From positions 1 through 64,000 of the forward strand of contig CAMQZC010000010.1 in assembly GCA_947039485.1 (NCBI GenBank): DNA of 64,000 nucleotides. The letters run 5' to 3'. A program made the position numbers and the translations under genes. Below the pieces are notes generated by a model that was not told the DNA's origin, made no database searches, and worked only from the letters and a program-made list of their open reading frames with translations. This stretch comes from an uncultured Verrucomicrobiales bacterium. GTDB lineage: Bacteria > Verrucomicrobiota > Verrucomicrobiia > Verrucomicrobiales > Akkermansiaceae. Positions 62,021 through 64,000 of the stretch are shown here, one piece after another. Every line of letters starts with the position of its first letter. Position 1 is the first letter of the stretch.

Positions 62021-62734
62021 TTAGAGCCTGTTGAAGGGCGAGTCTGATATGCTATCCCAGTCCACCACCTGCGGCAATATTTCAGAGATAAGTGCCCGTA
62101 GATTCGCCTCGCTGGCCTCCTTTGAGATGCCAAACTCCGCAGACCAATATGTCCCCACCTGCAAGTAAGCCCAGCGCTGCACCGTGCCCAGCAGGATGCG
62201 GTCGAGGATGTCTTGCAGTGTGCGTCCCATGTGGTTGCTGCACACATTACTATGTCCAATAAAGACGTAGTAGGTGATGTGGTTGATGCGAGCATTCTCG
62301 CCATTTTTCCGCTTGACCACCGAGCTTGAGCTCAGGCGGGTGAAGCGCAGCTCACGCCCTGAGGGTATCTCAATAATGGAGGGCGCACCCAAGATATTGT
62401 AATGCCCCTGCGAGGGGAGGCAGCGCTCTGGACGGTGAATAGAGGAGTTCATATCATCGCCTGAGTACACAATCGAGGCGTGAATGCTCGGCAGCATCCC
62501 CAGTCGGTGGTCGTAGCGCGCTTTGCTGAAAATTGTGTCCGCGGCCAGAGCCTGACGCTCTACCTTGCTCTCCTGCTGCTTCTCCCCATACCATGATGAG
62601 AGGGTCGCGCCCAGAGGCAAATCGGGAGAAATAGCGGAATCCAGCAACTCATTATGCTTGGGCAGCCAGAAAATCATCGCCAGCAACAACGCCAACAACA
62701 CAGGAGGAGCAAAGGCTATCATATAAGATTTCAT
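62021..62734 (-). CDS. epsI: exosortase-associated EpsI-like protein
   Basis: 237 aa. One N-terminal membrane helix (about 5-24), then an EpsI domain with the SSIHRPERCLPSQG motif (C105) and the ITYYVFIGHSNVCSN segment typical of DUF3485. EpsI proteins accompany exosortases and exopolysaccharide synthesis. Follows the exosortase gene by 32 nt. Confidence 0.88.
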   Translation of the reverse strand: MKSYMIAFAPPVLLALLLAMIFWLPKHNELLDSAISPDLPLGATLSSWYGEKQQESKVERQALAADTIFSKARYDHRLGMLPSIHASIVYSGDDMNSSIHRPERCLPSQGHYNILGAPSIIEIPSGRELRFTRLSSSSVVKRKNGENARINHITYYVFIGHSNVCSNHMGRTLQDILDRILLGTVQRWAYLQVGTYWSAEFGISKEASEANLRALISEILPQVVDWDSISDSPFNRL

Positions 62735-62766
62735 GATTATAGGGAAAGTTGTAATGTAATAAAGAA

Positions 62767-63795
62767 TCAGTTCTTATCGCCCGCATGGCGCTCAACACGG
62801 CTCTGCGTTGCCTCCTCCTCAGATTTGGGTGATGCAGCCGTGATTTTCTCCTGAGGCATGCGTTTTTGCACGCGTCTCTGCACACGCGGCCCCTTTTTGA
62901 AGAAGGGCAGCTCACCTGCCAAGATGGAATGTAAAACAACCAGTCCTAGCATACTTGCGGGGAAGAAGAAGATAAGCCCCGACCAGTCATGCCAGGTCTT
63001 GCCCGCAAAGGCGGGATTGACATACTCCGCAAAGATAAAGATACTCGACACGCGAAAGGCATTTGCCACAATAGCAAGAGGGATAGCAGCGAGAGCCAGC
63101 AGAGCGCGTTTCCACAGAGCCAGCCCAAAGGCCAAATACCCCCATGCCGTAGAAATCATGATGAGCGACATCAGTGAGCGCATCCCCGAGCAGCCCCCAG
63201 CCACGCTGTAGGTGTCCCAATTACCACTCACTGAGCTGATGTTGGTACCCTCGACAATGGTCTCTACACCACAGAGACTAGCTGCCCAGTAGGCGCCCTG
63301 AGTCGCCAGCAGCTGCATCCATACCGTCGCCTGCTGAAATCCTGGCAGCGGAATACTCATCCATAAGAAGAAGAATGGGAAAGCGCAGCGCAGCGCATGA
63401 CGCCCACCCCAATAGCACCAGCATAGCCCCGTGAGTAGGAAGGGCAGTGCCCCAATCGCAATACGCCCCTGCTGCGTGCGCACCGCAAGCACGCAGAACA
63501 AAGCCCCAATCACCAGCAGCAGTAGCCCCCAGAGAGAGGGCGACTTAGGCACATTACGCGCATGCTTCCACACCTGATGCAGCATAAAAGCCGACAGCGC
63601 AGGCACCATCCAGCCATGCTCATAATCCGTCTCAGGATTCCACGCTGAGAAAAGCCAAGCGAGCGCAGACTTCGAAGAAAGTACAAATGCGTCGAAAAAA
63701 CCATAAAACCATAACAAGATCAGGCATGAAAGTGCAAAACCTATATAATGAACTAAAGTTAAATGGGAAGTAGATCGTTTTTGGGAGATGTTCAT
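62767..63795 (-). CDS. xrt: exosortase
   Basis: 342 aa polytopic membrane protein with about 8 helices. Catalytic triad residues are visible: C202 in AGGCSGMRS, R248 in ANAFRVSSI, H269 in KTWHDWSG. Exosortases process PEP-CTERM-like C-terminal signals on surface proteins. Long basic C-terminal tail (KKGPRVQRRVQKR...). Its upstream region holds a promoter inside an inverted repeat. Its target proteins are not in the window: no clear CTERM protein was seen. Confidence 0.93.
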   Translation of the reverse strand: MNISQKRSTSHLTLVHYIGFALSCLILLWFYGFFDAFVLSSKSALAWLFSAWNPETDYEHGWMVPALSAFMLHQVWKHARNVPKSPSLWGLLLLVIGALFCVLAVRTQQGRIAIGALPFLLTGLCWCYWGGRHALRCAFPFFFLWMSIPLPGFQQATVWMQLLATQGAYWAASLCGVETIVEGTNISSVSGNWDTYSVAGGCSGMRSLMSLIMISTAWGYLAFGLALWKRALLALAAIPLAIVANAFRVSSIFIFAEYVNPAFAGKTWHDWSGLIFFFPASMLGLVVLHSILAGELPFFKKGPRVQRRVQKRMPQEKITAASPKSEEEATQSRVERHAGDKN

Positions 63796-63831
63796 ACGCG
63801 CGTAACAAAAAAAGAAGACAAGCTTGTGCTT

Positions 63832-63865
63832 TTAGTATTGATATTTTAGAGAAAATGTCAATACT
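63832..63865 (-). promoter_or_regulatory. xrt promoter inside a 14-bp inverted repeat (possible operator)
   Basis: Minus strand: TTGACA (63856-63861), 18-nt spacer, TACTAA (63832-63837). The inverted repeat 63834-63847 with 63852-63865 (one wobble) spans this promoter and sits between divergent xrt and prs, so a repressor could bind it. Confidence 0.5.
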
Positions 63866-63894
63866 AGACCTGCACACGGCACATCATATTCAAC

Positions 63895-64000
63895 ATGAAA
63901 ATCATCACAGGCACAGCACACCCCCAACTCGCCCAAGACATCGCCAAAACCCTCGGAATGCCTCTTTGTGAGACTAAAGTAGCCACCTTCCCAGACGGTG
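63895..64000 (+). CDS. prs: ribose-phosphate pyrophosphokinase (5' end only)
   Basis: Runs off the window; 35 residues are visible. GTAHPQLAQDIAKTLGMPL and KVATFPDG match the PRPP synthetase N-terminus, including the FPDG segment leading to the catalytic loop. PRPP is used by the purF, pyrR and trpD products nearby. Divergent from xrt. Confidence 0.85.
   Translation, partial: MKIITGTAHPQLAQDIAKTLGMPLCETKVATFPDG

Overview
The window looks like part of a chromosome from a Gram-negative, fermentative, probably host-associated bacterium of the Verrucomicrobiota, plausibly near Akkermansia. This is inferred from gene content, not from a database match. The pointers are a CoaE-Rho fusion, an exosortase/EpsI pair, PPi-dependent phosphofructokinase, a reverse rubrerythrin, a glutamate/GABA acid-resistance set and an M60-like (mucin-peptidase type) protease. 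Gene density is high. There are no rRNA, tRNA, phage, insertion-sequence or CRISPR features that I can support.

Layout. 1-450: non-coding 145-bp tandem repeats. 454-4096: two-gene secreted module (transglutaminase-like protein with C-terminal discoidin domain, plus a thioredoxin-fold protein lacking its cysteines). 4.2-11.5 kb: htpG, fmt and the operon ruvB-amidase-cmk-plsC-recF. 11.6-14.6 kb: YdcF-like protein, WYL regulator, tpiA. 14.7-18.3 kb: a second diverged copy of the secreted module. 18.4-28 kb: aspartate aminotransferase, gadB, lysine aminomutase, ankyrin protein, M60 protease, rubrerythrin, PPi-PFK. 28.2-29.8 kb: tandem duplication of a two-TM protein, one copy having lost its start codon. 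29.8-33.6 kb: aroE, trmB-tgt-yajC, FmdB-like protein, rpsN. 33.9-36.7 kb: small acidic protein-gadC-glsA operon. 36.7-42.9 kb: secreted protein, KH/R3H protein, BI-1, ispA, asd, coaE-rho. 42.9-48.6 kb: acyltransferase and the trpE-GD-C-F operon with a legible attenuator. 48.7-51.8 kb: larE, hisC, a lipoprotein-like unknown. 51.8-58.1 kb: purE-pyrR-pyrB-pseudo-pyrC followed by an ELM1-like protein and two glycosyltransferases. 58.2-64 kb: ECF sigma factor, purF, purM, epsI, exosortase and the start of prs.

How genes work together. GlsA, GadB and GadC form a complete glutamine/glutamate acid-resistance cycle, with gadB 13 kb from gadC-glsA. The trp operon is controlled by a leader peptide with two close Trp codons and mutually exclusive hairpins. 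Pyrimidine and purine genes flank a sigma factor and share TTGCCA-type promoters. Exosortase, EpsI, the glycosyltransferases and the acyltransferase point to surface polysaccharide and C-terminal protein sorting.

Gene starts. Many first genes of transcription units have a sigma70-type promoter whose -10 box lies only 6-15 nt from the start codon, with no Shine-Dalgarno sequence. This suggests that leaderless or very short-leader mRNAs are common here. Clear Shine-Dalgarno sites appear inside operons (gadC, glsA) and, notably, inside the coaE-rho fusion just before the Rho moiety.

The best candidates for an undescribed system are the duplicated transglutaminase/discoidin plus cysteine-less thioredoxin modules and the dual-start coaE-rho gene.
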